Source: VMDH01 sp038108875 (lineage in GTDB: Bacteria > Pseudomonadota > Gammaproteobacteria > Magnimaribacterales > D2472). Taken from it: DNA of 64,000 nucleotides. A program made the position numbers and the translations under genes. The notes beneath the pieces were generated by a model that ran no database searches, was not told the origin of the DNA, and saw only the letters and a program-made list of their open reading frames with translations. The stretch is from positions 1-64,000 of the forward strand of contig JAYNII010000003.1 in the NCBI GenBank assembly GCA_038108875.1, written 5' to 3'. This document shows, piece by piece, positions 35,533-44,349 of the stretch (the first letter of the stretch is position 1; every line of letters begins with the position of its first letter).

Positions 35533-36114
35533 ATGAACAACTCTGCTAAGAAAACTCTAAAAGCTCTTGGTTTTGCTGTGTTTGGAATGTTTTTTTTCTC
35601 ATTTGCGCTGGTGCCTCTTTATGATGTTTTTTGTGAAGTTACTGGCCTTAATGGAAAAATTGCCCTGGAAAGCAGCAATATCCAAGAAGTTGAGTCAGGC
35701 AGAGATGTAAAAGTACAATTTATCTCTCATAACAATGAAGAGATGCCTTGGATATTTAAACCATCAGAGGAGGTCCTCAGCGTAAAGACTGGAAAATATT
35801 ACACAACAACCTTTTATGTTAAGAATATAACCAATCAAGAGATGACTGCTCAAGCTATTCCTAGTGTTGCACCCTCCAATGCGGCTGCCCACTTAAAGAA
35901 ACTAGAGTGTTTTTGTTTTAACCAACAAACTCTATTGCCTGGTGAAGAGGCACAATTGCCGGTTAGGTTTTTAATAGATACTGAGTTACCAGAGAATATC
36001 AAAAGTGTTGCAATGTCATACACAATTTTTGATATTACAGATTACGAAAAGCAAGAACTAGCCATGCAAATGGATCACGATTCTATGCATACACATCCAG
36101 AGGAGAATCATTAA
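35533..36114 (+). CDS. ctaG: Cytochrome c oxidase assembly protein CtaG (Cox11)
   Basis: Membrane-anchored copper chaperone delivering Cu to CuB of subunit I. The 193-residue protein has one N-terminal membrane helix (about 10-30, ending in VPLYDVFCEVTGLNG) and a periplasmic domain with the copper-binding pair ECFCFNQQTLLPGE. It lies between coxA and coxC, the usual place in proteobacteria, and abuts coxC. Confidence 0.96.
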   Translation: MNNSAKKTLKALGFAVFGMFFFSFALVPLYDVFCEVTGLNGKIALESSNIQEVESGRDVKVQFISHNNEEMPWIFKPSEEVLSVKTGKYYTTTFYVKNITNQEMTAQAIPSVAPSNAAAHLKKLECFCFNQQTLLPGEEAQLPVRFLIDTELPENIKSVAMSYTIFDITDYEKQELAMQMDHDSMHTHPEENH

Positions 36115-37020
36115 ATGGAATATCAAAAATATTATGTCCCAGAGCAAAGCAAGTTCCCAATCTTTGCGGCCTCATCCATGTTCTTATTGGTTATGGGCGC
36201 AGCCTCAACCATAAATTCACTGGGAACAGATAGCAATTTAGGTAAGTACATCTTATGGTCTGGCTTTGCTGCTATGTCAGCAACACTTTTCTTTTGGTTT
36301 AAGAAAGTGATTCAAGAACACCTTGCTGGTTTAGATAGTGCCCAACTTAAAAAATCATTTGTTTTTGGAATGGCTTGGTTTATTTTTTCAGAAGTCATGT
36401 TTTTTGGTGCATTTTTTGGAGCCCTTTTTTACGTCAGAAATTTTGCTGTTCCGTGGTTAGGCGGCGAGGGCGAGAAAGGCCTTGCTAACATACTTTGGGA
36501 AGGATTTGAATCTAGTTGGCCGTTAATGAGCACACCAGATGAAGGCTCTGCATATTCATTGCCTGAAAAAAACATGAGCTTTCCAGGCTTTGGCAATCTG
36601 CTTACATGGCTACCATTATGGAATACTGTTGTATTGCTTAGTTCAAGCGTAACCGTACATTTTGGCCATCTAGCTCTTAAGGCGGGAAATAAGAATAAGT
36701 TTAATATTTGGTTGGCTGTAACCGTGTTACTAGCGGTATCTTTTGTTGCTCTTCAGGGTCTTGAATACTATGAAGCTTATACTCACTATGGGCTAACTTT
36801 AAACTCTGGTATATATGGATCAACATTTTTTATGCTCACAGGCTTCCATGGTTTTCATGTAATGCTTGGCGGTTTTATGCTGTCGGTTATGCTTATCCGA
36901 TCAATTTTCTACAACCACTTTGAGCCGGAGGACCATTTTGGTTTTGAAGCAGCTTCCTGGTACTGGCACTTTGTGGATGTTGTGTGGGTAATGCTATTTC
37001 TATTTGTTTATATACTCTAA
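36115..37020 (+). CDS. coxC: Cytochrome c oxidase subunit III
   Basis: Seven-helix membrane subunit that stabilises subunit I and helps proton uptake. The 301-residue sequence shows KKSFVFGMAWFIFSEVMFF, LLSSSVTVHFGHLAL and GFHGFHVMLGG, and ends with SWYWHFVDVVWVMLFLFVYI, all family hallmarks. Its stop overlaps the end of the opposite-strand DUF2909 gene by 4 bp. Confidence 0.97.
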   Translation: MEYQKYYVPEQSKFPIFAASSMFLLVMGAASTINSLGTDSNLGKYILWSGFAAMSATLFFWFKKVIQEHLAGLDSAQLKKSFVFGMAWFIFSEVMFFGAFFGALFYVRNFAVPWLGGEGEKGLANILWEGFESSWPLMSTPDEGSAYSLPEKNMSFPGFGNLLTWLPLWNTVVLLSSSVTVHFGHLALKAGNKNKFNIWLAVTVLLAVSFVALQGLEYYEAYTHYGLTLNSGIYGSTFFMLTGFHGFHVMLGGFMLSVMLIRSIFYNHFEPEDHFGFEAASWYWHFVDVVWVMLFLFVYIL

Positions 37021-37229
37021 CTTGACCAAGGTACTTGGTTACCAAGTTGTCCCGTATATAGACCATATGCCACTAGAATCAGAAGGACAATAGCAGCGCT
37101 GACTCTAACACCTAGGCTATACACAGTGAATTTTGTTTTGCCTTTATCTTTAAATAAAAAGAACAAGCCACTAGTTAAGCTTAGTAAAATGATGGCGATG
37201 CACGCAAATATTGCTGTCTTTAGAAGCAT
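37017..37229 (-). CDS. DUF2909 twin-helix membrane protein
   Basis: A 70-residue protein with two membrane helices (about 4-27 and 42-62) joined by the charged loop KDKGKTKFTVYSLGVRV. This matches the small DUF2909 family, which is regularly found between coxC and SURF1, often on the opposite strand as here. Its role is unknown; context suggests oxidase assembly or stability. Confidence 0.8.
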   Translation of the reverse strand: MLLKTAIFACIAIILLSLTSGLFFLFKDKGKTKFTVYSLGVRVSAAIVLLILVAYGLYTGQLGNQVPWSS

Positions 37230-37254
37230 TGCTTTATTTTATCACCATTAAAGA

Positions 37255-37956
37255 ATGTATACGCTAATCAGCAACATTAATAAAAACCCAAAGCTAAGTT
37301 TATTTAGTGGATGTTTTTTTATTATCTTTTTAATCTTGTCCTATTGGCAGGCGTCTAAGGGTTTTGAAAAACAAAACCTTGAAAATGAATTTATACAGTC
37401 GCTTAAGCTTGAACCAAAAAAACTTACCCACGCATCTAAACAGTGGGATTTGGTTAGCCTTGAGGGAAGCTTTGATTTTAACAAAGAGATATTAATAGAT
37501 AATAAAATCCTTTCTGGCAAAAAAGGTTATACTGTCCTAACCCCTTTTATTCCTCAACTAAAAGATTTCTCAACTTTTTTGGTAGATAGAGGCTGGACTG
37601 AGAATCCTTACAAACCATCAAACGAATCCAATAGTAATATCGAAGTTATTAAAGGGATTCTCTTCGTTCCAGAAAGAAATTTTGTAGTTGGCGATGAACT
37701 TGCAAGCATAGATTGGCCAAGGATTGTTCAACAAAAAGATATCTTGTTTTTAGAATCAGTCTATGAAGATAAGTTGGAGAGCTATTTAATCAAACTTGAT
37801 CCTGCTAACCCAAATACCCTAACATATGTGTCTCTTGTCCCAAGCAAAATTTCTTCTGATAAACACTTTGGTTATGCTTTCCAATGGTTGTTAATGGCTG
37901 TTGTGCTAGCATTTGTATTTATCAGATTTATTAATAATAAAGATCATGAAAAATAA
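37255..37956 (+). CDS. SURF1-family cytochrome oxidase biogenesis protein
   Basis: Helps insert heme A into subunit I. The 233-residue protein has membrane helices at both ends (about 13-30 and 208-228) enclosing a periplasmic domain, with the family segments YWQASKGFEKQ, LSGKKGYTVLTPF, LVDRGW and HFGYAFQWLLMAVVL. Its end overlaps the next gene by 11 bp. Confidence 0.92.
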   Translation: MYTLISNINKNPKLSLFSGCFFIIFLILSYWQASKGFEKQNLENEFIQSLKLEPKKLTHASKQWDLVSLEGSFDFNKEILIDNKILSGKKGYTVLTPFIPQLKDFSTFLVDRGWTENPYKPSNESNSNIEVIKGILFVPERNFVVGDELASIDWPRIVQQKDILFLESVYEDKLESYLIKLDPANPNTLTYVSLVPSKISSDKHFGYAFQWLLMAVVLAFVFIRFINNKDHEK

Positions 37957-38488
37957 AACCATTTTATTAATTCTTCTTATTTCACCAGTCATAGTAATAG
38001 GCCTCTCTTCTTTGGCATTTACATTTGGTTATGGACCAGTCGCAACTAAGAATTATGGAACTTTCTTTGAAAAAAGCTTTCCTGTCCATTCTTTAGAAAA
38101 TTTAGAGGACAATCCCAAATCCAACTTCAATGGGAGAACTTGGATTTTGGGAATTTACGGTGATGGTTTTAAAGATTTAGAACAGGCAATGTATGTTATG
38201 AAGCAAGTAAATATTGCTCTTAATAGAGATATTTATAAGCTTGATAGATATATATTCTTTAATAGCTTTTCTGAATTTAACTTTGTACAAGATCAATTTC
38301 CTCGAGTTATTCTGCAGCAAGAAATTGACTCAAGCTTAAGAATCGATCTGGAAACATTTTCCAAAGATAGTTTTTTTGAGACAGACAAGATTTTTTTGGT
38401 GGATCCTTACGGGCGAGCAGTTATGTACTATGACCTCAAAAGCATAGACCCCAAGAAATTATTAAAAGATCTCAAGGTGCTAATATGA
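37946..38488 (+). CDS. Membrane-anchored protein of the cox cluster, possible thioredoxin-like fold
   Basis: A 180-residue protein, starting at ATG 37946 within the end of SURF1. An earlier in-frame start at 37913 would only add overlap. It has one N-terminal membrane helix (about 5-27), then a periplasmic domain. The C-terminal pattern IFLVDPYGRAVMYYD followed by DPKKLLKDLKVLI resembles the small cox-cluster proteins of Pseudomonas, which look like Sco/thioredoxin folds. No CxxC motif is present, so redox or copper chemistry is doubtful. The function is unknown. Confidence 0.75.
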   Translation: MKNKTILLILLISPVIVIGLSSLAFTFGYGPVATKNYGTFFEKSFPVHSLENLEDNPKSNFNGRTWILGIYGDGFKDLEQAMYVMKQVNIALNRDIYKLDRYIFFNSFSEFNFVQDQFPRVILQQEIDSSLRIDLETFSKDSFFETDKIFLVDPYGRAVMYYDLKSIDPKKLLKDLKVLI

Positions 38489-39468
38489 TGAACATAAAGA
38501 ATTTGTCCTTCTTTGCTATATTTTTTGCATTTGTAGTTATCGCTTTAGGCGCTTGGACAAGACTGGTTGATGCTGGTCTAGGCTGTCCTGATTGGCCGGG
38601 CTGTTACGGATTTGTATTCTTTCCTACTTCTGGAGAAGAAATTGCGATTGCAGAATCCAGATTCCCAATGTTTCCCTACGAAATTGACAAAGCAATTCCA
38701 GAGGTAGTGCATAGATATTTTGCTGCAACTCTGGGTTTGATAGCAGTAGCATTAGTAGTTATCGCCTATCGATCTAATCCAGTTAAACCTATTAAAGGCC
38801 TCACGATTTTTTTATTTTTTTTCATATGTATCCAAGGTCTTTTTGGTTACCTAACTGTTAGTCTTAAGTTGCTGCCCATAATTGTAACCGGGCATCTTTT
38901 TGGTGGATTTATCACATTATCCTTATTCTTTTATGTTTTTTTACTTTCTTCCAGCATTCTCTCTAAGATATATATACCTCAGCTTAAGGGGCTTGCGCTC
39001 TTAGCCCTAGTTTTATTAAGTATCCAAATTTTTCTTGGCGCCTGGACAAGCACAAATTATGCATCTCTGGCCTGCGCAGACTTTCCTACCTGTCATGGAA
39101 GTTATTGGCCAAATATGGATTTTAAAGAGGGTTTTAATCTTTTGCATGAAGTGGGCCCTAACTACCTTTATGGTCAGCTTGAAAATGATGCAAGAACAGC
39201 TATCCATTATATGCACAGAATTAATGCACTCCTTGTAGCGCTGGTCTACGTTTTGCTAATTTATAAGCTATTTAAATTTGGCGCAGGCCAACTTTCTACA
39301 GCACTAGGCATTGTTCTCATAACTCAAATCTCACTAGGGATAATGAATGTGGTATTTGTATTGCCCTTATATATTGCTATTGCTCACAATTTAGTTGCAG
39401 CCATGCTCTTATTAACTACCCTCAGCGTATACTTTGTCACAAGGAAATCTAATTGGCTGCCAAGTTAA
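38485..39468 (+). CDS. ctaA: Heme A synthase (CtaA/Cox15)
   Basis: Membrane monooxygenase converting heme O to heme A. The 327-residue protein has about eight membrane helices and the diagnostic segments GAWTRLVDAGLGCPDWPGCYG, VHRYFAATLG, GHLFGGF, FLGAWTSTNYASLACADFPTCHG (two overlapping signatures) and HYMHRINA with heme-ligand His residues. The Cys pairs in both periplasmic loops are retained. It overlaps the preceding gene by 4 bp and ctaB by 16 bp. Confidence 0.96.
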   Translation: MMNIKNLSFFAIFFAFVVIALGAWTRLVDAGLGCPDWPGCYGFVFFPTSGEEIAIAESRFPMFPYEIDKAIPEVVHRYFAATLGLIAVALVVIAYRSNPVKPIKGLTIFLFFFICIQGLFGYLTVSLKLLPIIVTGHLFGGFITLSLFFYVFLLSSSILSKIYIPQLKGLALLALVLLSIQIFLGAWTSTNYASLACADFPTCHGSYWPNMDFKEGFNLLHEVGPNYLYGQLENDARTAIHYMHRINALLVALVYVLLIYKLFKFGAGQLSTALGIVLITQISLGIMNVVFVLPLYIAIAHNLVAAMLLLTTLSVYFVTRKSNWLPS

Positions 39469-40319
39469 AAGCCTACTACCAACTTTGCAAACCAAATGTG
39501 GTTTATACGATGTTAATAACTGCGTTGGTAGGATCTTTATTGGCAGCAGATTCTATTTCCGTATATGGGTTGATTCTAGTATCTTTATTGGGAATCGGTC
39601 TCTGTGCTGCCTCTGCTGCAGCAATTAATCAAATTATTGATCAAAAAACGGATGCCAAAATGCAGAGAACCTTAAATAGACCCCTTCCAACCCAAACAGT
39701 TTCTAACACTGAAGCAGTAATATTTGCTAGCGTTCTTGGCGCGTCCGGCTTTGTTGTCTTGTATGCCTTTGTAAATCCTCTCACAGCATACTTAACCTTT
39801 GCATCTCTGATTGGATATGCTTTCATCTACACTGTATTTTTAAAAAGAGCTACTCCCCAAAATATTGTAATTGGTGGACTTGCAGGAGCGGCTCCCCCAT
39901 TATTAGGCTGGACAGCAGTTTCGAATTCAATAGATGCCTTTCCCTTGCTTCTAGTGTTAATTGTTTTTGTGTGGACTCCCCCTCATTTTTGGGCGCTGGC
40001 AATCCATCGAAAAGAAGATTATGCCAGAGAGGCGATTCCTATGTTGCCGGTTACGCATGGGATTAAATTCACTAAGCTTCAAATTTTTTTATATTCTATT
40101 TTGCTTTTAATTATCAGTATTTTGCCTTATGTAGTAATGTTGTCAGGCTTGATTTATTTGCTCGTTGCTTCAACTGCTGGCTTGGTTTTTGTAGGCATGA
40201 GCCTGAGGTTTTATTTGTCTCACAATGAAGTGTTAGCTATGCCTATTTTTAGTTATTCCATATACTATATTTTTATAATCTTTCTTGGCTTGTTAGCAGA
40301 CAAGTATTTGTATATTTAA
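39453..40319 (+). CDS. ctaB: Protoheme IX farnesyltransferase (heme O synthase)
   Basis: Adds the farnesyl tail to heme B, supplying CtaA. The 288-residue UbiA-type prenyltransferase has NQIIDQKTDAKMQRTLNRPLP with the Asp-rich motif and WTPPHFWALAI, plus about eight membrane helices. The start is TTG at 39453, inside the end of ctaA; no ATG lies closer. The sco gene follows with no spacer. Confidence 0.96.
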   Translation: MAAKLKAYYQLCKPNVVYTMLITALVGSLLAADSISVYGLILVSLLGIGLCAASAAAINQIIDQKTDAKMQRTLNRPLPTQTVSNTEAVIFASVLGASGFVVLYAFVNPLTAYLTFASLIGYAFIYTVFLKRATPQNIVIGGLAGAAPPLLGWTAVSNSIDAFPLLLVLIVFVWTPPHFWALAIHRKEDYAREAIPMLPVTHGIKFTKLQIFLYSILLLIISILPYVVMLSGLIYLLVASTAGLVFVGMSLRFYLSHNEVLAMPIFSYSIYYIFIIFLGLLADKYLYI

Positions 40320-40976
40320 GTGAGCAAAATAACTATAAGCGTTTCACTAATACTATTATTTATAGTTACGGTTCTTTTGTTGTTCGTTAACAAAATTACA
40401 ACCCCTAGAGCGCTCTCTGTCACAGAGCTATTAATGAATGGATTTTACACTTTAAATGCCCCAAAACAGTTCTCTGAATTCTCTATGGTTTCATCAAATG
40501 AAAAGGTCATAGACAGGAATGCTCTTCTCAATAAATGGACCTTAATATATTTTGGATATACTCAATGCCCTGCGGAATGTCCCGTAACGCTCTCTGCGTC
40601 AAGACAGCTCTTTGCCCTTCTAAGAAACAGAGGATACGATCTTACTAACCACCAATTGTTATTAGTAACTATTGATCCAGAAAGAGATACTCCAGATTCC
40701 GTGAACAAGTATGCTCAAGCTTTTGATGCTAATTTTTATGGCGCCCACCCAACCAGACCCGCATTGTTAAGTTTGGCATCTCAGCTAGATGTTATGGTAA
40801 CTGAACCAAAATCAGATCATCAAGGTCATCACAAAGATGCTCATCTAGAGAATCACATGAATAATCTCATTCTTATTAATCCCGAGGGAAAATATGTTGG
40901 TTTTTTTAGACCCCCTTTCGAACCCGAACAGATGTCTATCGTATATCAATCTCTAACCAGTCAGGAATCGAGATAA
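40320..40976 (+). CDS. Sco-family copper chaperone / thiol-disulfide protein
   Basis: Membrane-tethered protein that metallates the CuA site of subunit II. The 218-residue protein starts at GTG 40320, with an N-terminal helix (about 4-24) and a thioredoxin fold. The copper-binding Cys83 and Cys87 lie in QCPAECPVT, and a conserved distal His in ENHMNNLILINPEG. A His-rich stretch (HQGHHKDAHLENH) just before it could also bind metal. It overlaps the convergent phosphatase-like gene by 16 bp. Confidence 0.93.
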   Translation: MSKITISVSLILLFIVTVLLLFVNKITTPRALSVTELLMNGFYTLNAPKQFSEFSMVSSNEKVIDRNALLNKWTLIYFGYTQCPAECPVTLSASRQLFALLRNRGYDLTNHQLLLVTIDPERDTPDSVNKYAQAFDANFYGAHPTRPALLSLASQLDVMVTEPKSDHQGHHKDAHLENHMNNLILINPEGKYVGFFRPPFEPEQMSIVYQSLTSQESR

Positions 40977-41827
40977 ATTTCTTTTAATTTACCAATTGTT
41001 TCAGAAGAAATATTAAGACCCTCATTAAGATAGACTTCAACTGAGCCATAATTTTCTTCAATAGTCTCAAACGCTTTTAAGATGTAGCGCTCCTGAACAC
41101 CCATCACAGGTCTTAATTTTTCCACATCTGCCTGAAACAGGCTCATTGCTTTTACTTTTCCAAGGTAAGAGTTTACGTAATCAGAATTTGCTGCATTAGT
41201 TTTCATGTAATCCTCTAGAACAGTTTCTTTGGGAACTCCCAGAGTTAAGAGGATCAGTGCAGCAGCAAATCCTGCTCTATCTTTGCCCGCAGTGCAATGA
41301 AAGAGTTTTGGCTGATCATTTTCAGCCAAAGCAATCAAAAAATTGCGATACTCTTCTTGATATTTAAGAACAAAATTTTCATTAGCCTGAACTAGCAAAG
41401 TACCAAGATCAATGTCAGCCTCATTTCTAAGCACCGATTCTACATAGGGTCTCATCGCTGCATCAGCAGCAATTGGGATGCGTCTGTAAATTACATTATT
41501 AGGAATCTTATCTGGCTCTTCACTCACTTCTAGATCAGATCTGAAATCAATAACCTCTCTAATATTTAAAGCGTTAAAATAATCTAGATCGCCTGCCGAC
41601 AAATTCTCTAACTTATCGGACCTAAAGAGTTTCCCCCACTTTACACTTTTTCCATCAGTGGTTTTATAACCACCAAGTTCTCTCGTGTTATGAGTTCCCT
41701 CAAACAGGATTTTTCTATTTTCCTCGGTTTGAAAAGAGGGATTTTCTGAGTGGATAATCATCATTTCTTGATTCTCTCCTGAGCAGCCAAGCAAAATTAT
41801 CAGGGCAGGTATAATTAACTTAGACAT
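40961..41827 (-). CDS. Lipoprotein tyrosine-phosphatase-like protein
   Basis: Exported protein of the Y_phosphatase3 (SIW14-like) type. ATG at 41827 is chosen because it gives a clean lipoprotein signal (MSKLIIPALIILLGC, lipid-modified Cys15) and overlaps the upstream gene by only 8 bp; a start at 41887 is possible but hides the signal. NTRELGGYKT and the CX5R active site HCTAGKDRAG (Cys178, Arg184) are present in 288 residues. The substrate is unknown and could be a phosphoinositide, phosphotyrosine or another phosphoester. A lipoprotein location outside the cytoplasm is unusual for such an enzyme. Confidence 0.82.
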   Translation of the reverse strand: MSKLIIPALIILLGCSGENQEMMIIHSENPSFQTEENRKILFEGTHNTRELGGYKTTDGKSVKWGKLFRSDKLENLSAGDLDYFNALNIREVIDFRSDLEVSEEPDKIPNNVIYRRIPIAADAAMRPYVESVLRNEADIDLGTLLVQANENFVLKYQEEYRNFLIALAENDQPKLFHCTAGKDRAGFAAALILLTLGVPKETVLEDYMKTNAANSDYVNSYLGKVKAMSLFQADVEKLRPVMGVQERYILKAFETIEENYGSVEVYLNEGLNISSETIGKLKEIYLDS

Positions 41828-42818
41828 CAACCAAAACTTTTCCAACCGCTTTTCTGTTTCCAAGGTGCGCAATAGCATCTGCAGCATTATCTAAGTTAAA
41901 TCTATCTGTAATTCGAGGATTTATTTTCTTTTCTTTATATAAGGAAAAAAGCTCATTAAAGTTTACAAGATTCTCACTAGGGAACATTGTCGTCCAGGCT
42001 CCCCAGAACACTCCTACAATTTGACAGTTTTTGAGTAAAGCAAGATTTAGTGGCGGCTTAGGTATTTCCCCAGCAGCAAAACCAATTACCAAATATCTTC
42101 CATCCCAAGCGGTTGCCCGAATGGCGGGCTCTGCATAACTCCCACCAACGGGATCATATACAACATTGGCTCCAAGACCGTTGGTTAAATTCTTAATACT
42201 ATTTGAAAATTCTTTTTGTTGATCTCTATCTAACCCATTTGCTGGATAAATAATAGTTTCATCAGCCCCGTGTTCCTTGCAGACTGAAGCCTTTTCTTCA
42301 GAAGAAACCGCAGCAATGACTTTTGCTCCAAAAGCTTTACCAAGTTCTACCGCAGATAATCCAACTCCTCCAGAGGCCCCCATAACCAATAAAGTTTCAC
42401 CTGCTTGGATATTAGCCCTTTGTTTAAGGGCATAAATGGATGTTCCATAGGTCATAGCAAGCGCAGCCGCAACATCAAAATCCATTCCATCAGGTATCGG
42501 TTGAATTCTGGTTTCCTCAACTGCTATTTTCTCTGCAAAGCATCCTGCGCCTGCCATTATAAAAACCCTATCTCCGATTTTAAAATTTTTTACATCTAAA
42601 CCGATTGCTTCTATTGTCCCGGCTGCTTCGGCTCCAGGTGTAAATGGTAATGGGGGTTGATATTGATATAGTCCTTGTATCATAAGAACATCGGGGAAGT
42701 TCACACTGGCAGATCTAATGGCTACCAATACTTCATTTGATTTTATTTCGGGAGTAGGAATATTTTCAACAGATAGTCTATCAGGACCTCCCAATTCGTT
42801 ACATCTAAGTGCTTTCAT
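41820..42818 (-). CDS. NADPH:quinone oxidoreductase / medium-chain dehydrogenase
   Basis: A 332-residue member of the zinc-independent MDR (quinone reductase) group. The GroES-like N-terminal half contains GAEAAGTIEAIG and the Rossmann half has MGASGGVGLSAVELGKAFGA. Structural zinc Cys residues are absent, which supports a QOR-like rather than an alcohol dehydrogenase assignment. The substrate is unclear. It overlaps gshA by 4 bp, so it is part of the dsbB-pckA-gshA strand series. Confidence 0.88.
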   Translation of the reverse strand: MKALRCNELGGPDRLSVENIPTPEIKSNEVLVAIRSASVNFPDVLMIQGLYQYQPPLPFTPGAEAAGTIEAIGLDVKNFKIGDRVFIMAGAGCFAEKIAVEETRIQPIPDGMDFDVAAALAMTYGTSIYALKQRANIQAGETLLVMGASGGVGLSAVELGKAFGAKVIAAVSSEEKASVCKEHGADETIIYPANGLDRDQQKEFSNSIKNLTNGLGANVVYDPVGGSYAEPAIRATAWDGRYLVIGFAAGEIPKPPLNLALLKNCQIVGVFWGAWTTMFPSENLVNFNELFSLYKEKKINPRITDRFNLDNAADAIAHLGNRKAVGKVLVDV

Positions 42819-44341
42819 CTCATTTCCTTAATCTTATCGTTGTAAAGATTAACAAATTCTTTAATATCAGTCTCATCCCCAGCTCCTAAGACCTTAAAAA
42901 TATCAATCGATTTTGCGGCTCTTTTCTCAAACCCATTTTTATCTTCGTAATCTTTCTGAAAGGAATCCTTAATTTTAATACTATGTTCATATGCAACATC
43001 TGTAAACTCTCTGTTTGTTGCAATTTCTAACACTCTTTCAGAAATAAATGGATTCTCAAAATGATTTTGGACTGCGTTTGCAAGGTCATTATCTTTGACA
43101 TAATCTGAAACCATTAAAAGCTCATCTTTTAGCATGGCAAATTGATCTTTTAATAAAACAGACTGACCCCTAGAAGATATTTTTAGATTAGGATCTCTGC
43201 CGAACCCAACTACGAGCTCTTGATTATGAATATTTTCTTGTAACTCTTTATTAGAGGTTTTTTCACTTTCTTTAATTAAACATAACAACAAAAAAGCATC
43301 TAACAGCGCTATTTGTGACTCAGAAATACCAGCAGGATCAAAAGGATTGATATCTATCCCTCTTATTTCTAAATAACTAATTCCTTTATTTTTTAGAAGC
43401 TCAACCGGTCTATCAAGCTTATTTCCTTTTCTCTTTGGTCGAACAATATCGTACAGTTCATTTTCTATCTGCAAAATTCCATCTGATATTTGTTGGGGAT
43501 AACCATCTTTATCAAGCAAGCCTATTTTAGTAAATAAAGGATGGGGTGTAGTGATGCCATACACCAGAGCATCTATAAATGAATTTAGATCATTGTATGA
43601 AATGTGTAACTCCTCTTGAACCGGGCTTTGGTAGCCTATCTTACTCATTCTTAGGGAGGTTGCATTTGGTAGATACAAGTCGTCTCCTTTAGGCATGAGA
43701 TTGTGACTTCTTCCAAACAAATATGAATTATGACAAACAGGAGACGCTCCAAAGAAGGCCAACAAAAATGGCGCCATCCGTTTTATATTTCTAATGGCCC
43801 CTAGATATAATTCGTTTTTGTCTTGCTTAGAGGGTAATGCAGTTAAAAGTCTTTCCAGAGAGAGTTGTGAAAGCGAGAAGTTATAATGAATGCCAGAAAC
43901 GCATTGCATGATTGAGCCATACCTTTCTTTTAGGCCTCTTCTATAAATATTTTTGATTTTACCCTGATTGCTTGTTCCATATTCTGCAAGTCTTATTTCA
44001 TTAGCGCTAGCAAAAGCACACGGCATTGAGAAATTCCAAAGCACCTCATCCCCAATCTTAGTATTTACAAAATGATGTAAATCATAAAGATATTTATACA
44101 ACTCATTTCTTGAATCAAAAGTAGGCGTTACAAGCTCTAAGAGCGCTTCAGCAAAATCAGTAGTTATTTCGTCTGAGCAAAGCGAAGATCCAAGTGAGGC
44201 GGGGTGGCTTTTATTAGAAATTTTTTTATCCGTTCCAATTCTAAGGCTTTCTCTTTCAATGCCTCTGGAAATTTTTAGATCATCAAAAAAACCCTCGGAC
44301 CCGATCCGCTCAAGATTCTCTTTGAGATGGCTAATGGCCAT
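42815..44341 (-). CDS. gshA: Glutamate-cysteine ligase
   Basis: First step of glutathione synthesis. The 508-residue protein is of the E. coli (proteobacterial) type, with GIERESLRI near the N-terminus, YNFSLS preceded by MQCVSGIH, and YLEIRGIDINPFDP. It starts 8 bp after the pckA stop. gshB was not seen in the window. Confidence 0.95.
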   Translation of the reverse strand: MAISHLKENLERIGSEGFFDDLKISRGIERESLRIGTDKKISNKSHPASLGSSLCSDEITTDFAEALLELVTPTFDSRNELYKYLYDLHHFVNTKIGDEVLWNFSMPCAFASANEIRLAEYGTSNQGKIKNIYRRGLKERYGSIMQCVSGIHYNFSLSQLSLERLLTALPSKQDKNELYLGAIRNIKRMAPFLLAFFGASPVCHNSYLFGRSHNLMPKGDDLYLPNATSLRMSKIGYQSPVQEELHISYNDLNSFIDALVYGITTPHPLFTKIGLLDKDGYPQQISDGILQIENELYDIVRPKRKGNKLDRPVELLKNKGISYLEIRGIDINPFDPAGISESQIALLDAFLLLCLIKESEKTSNKELQENIHNQELVVGFGRDPNLKISSRGQSVLLKDQFAMLKDELLMVSDYVKDNDLANAVQNHFENPFISERVLEIATNREFTDVAYEHSIKIKDSFQKDYEDKNGFEKRAAKSIDIFKVLGAGDETDIKEFVNLYNDKIKEMR

Positions 44342-44349
44342 AATTTAAT

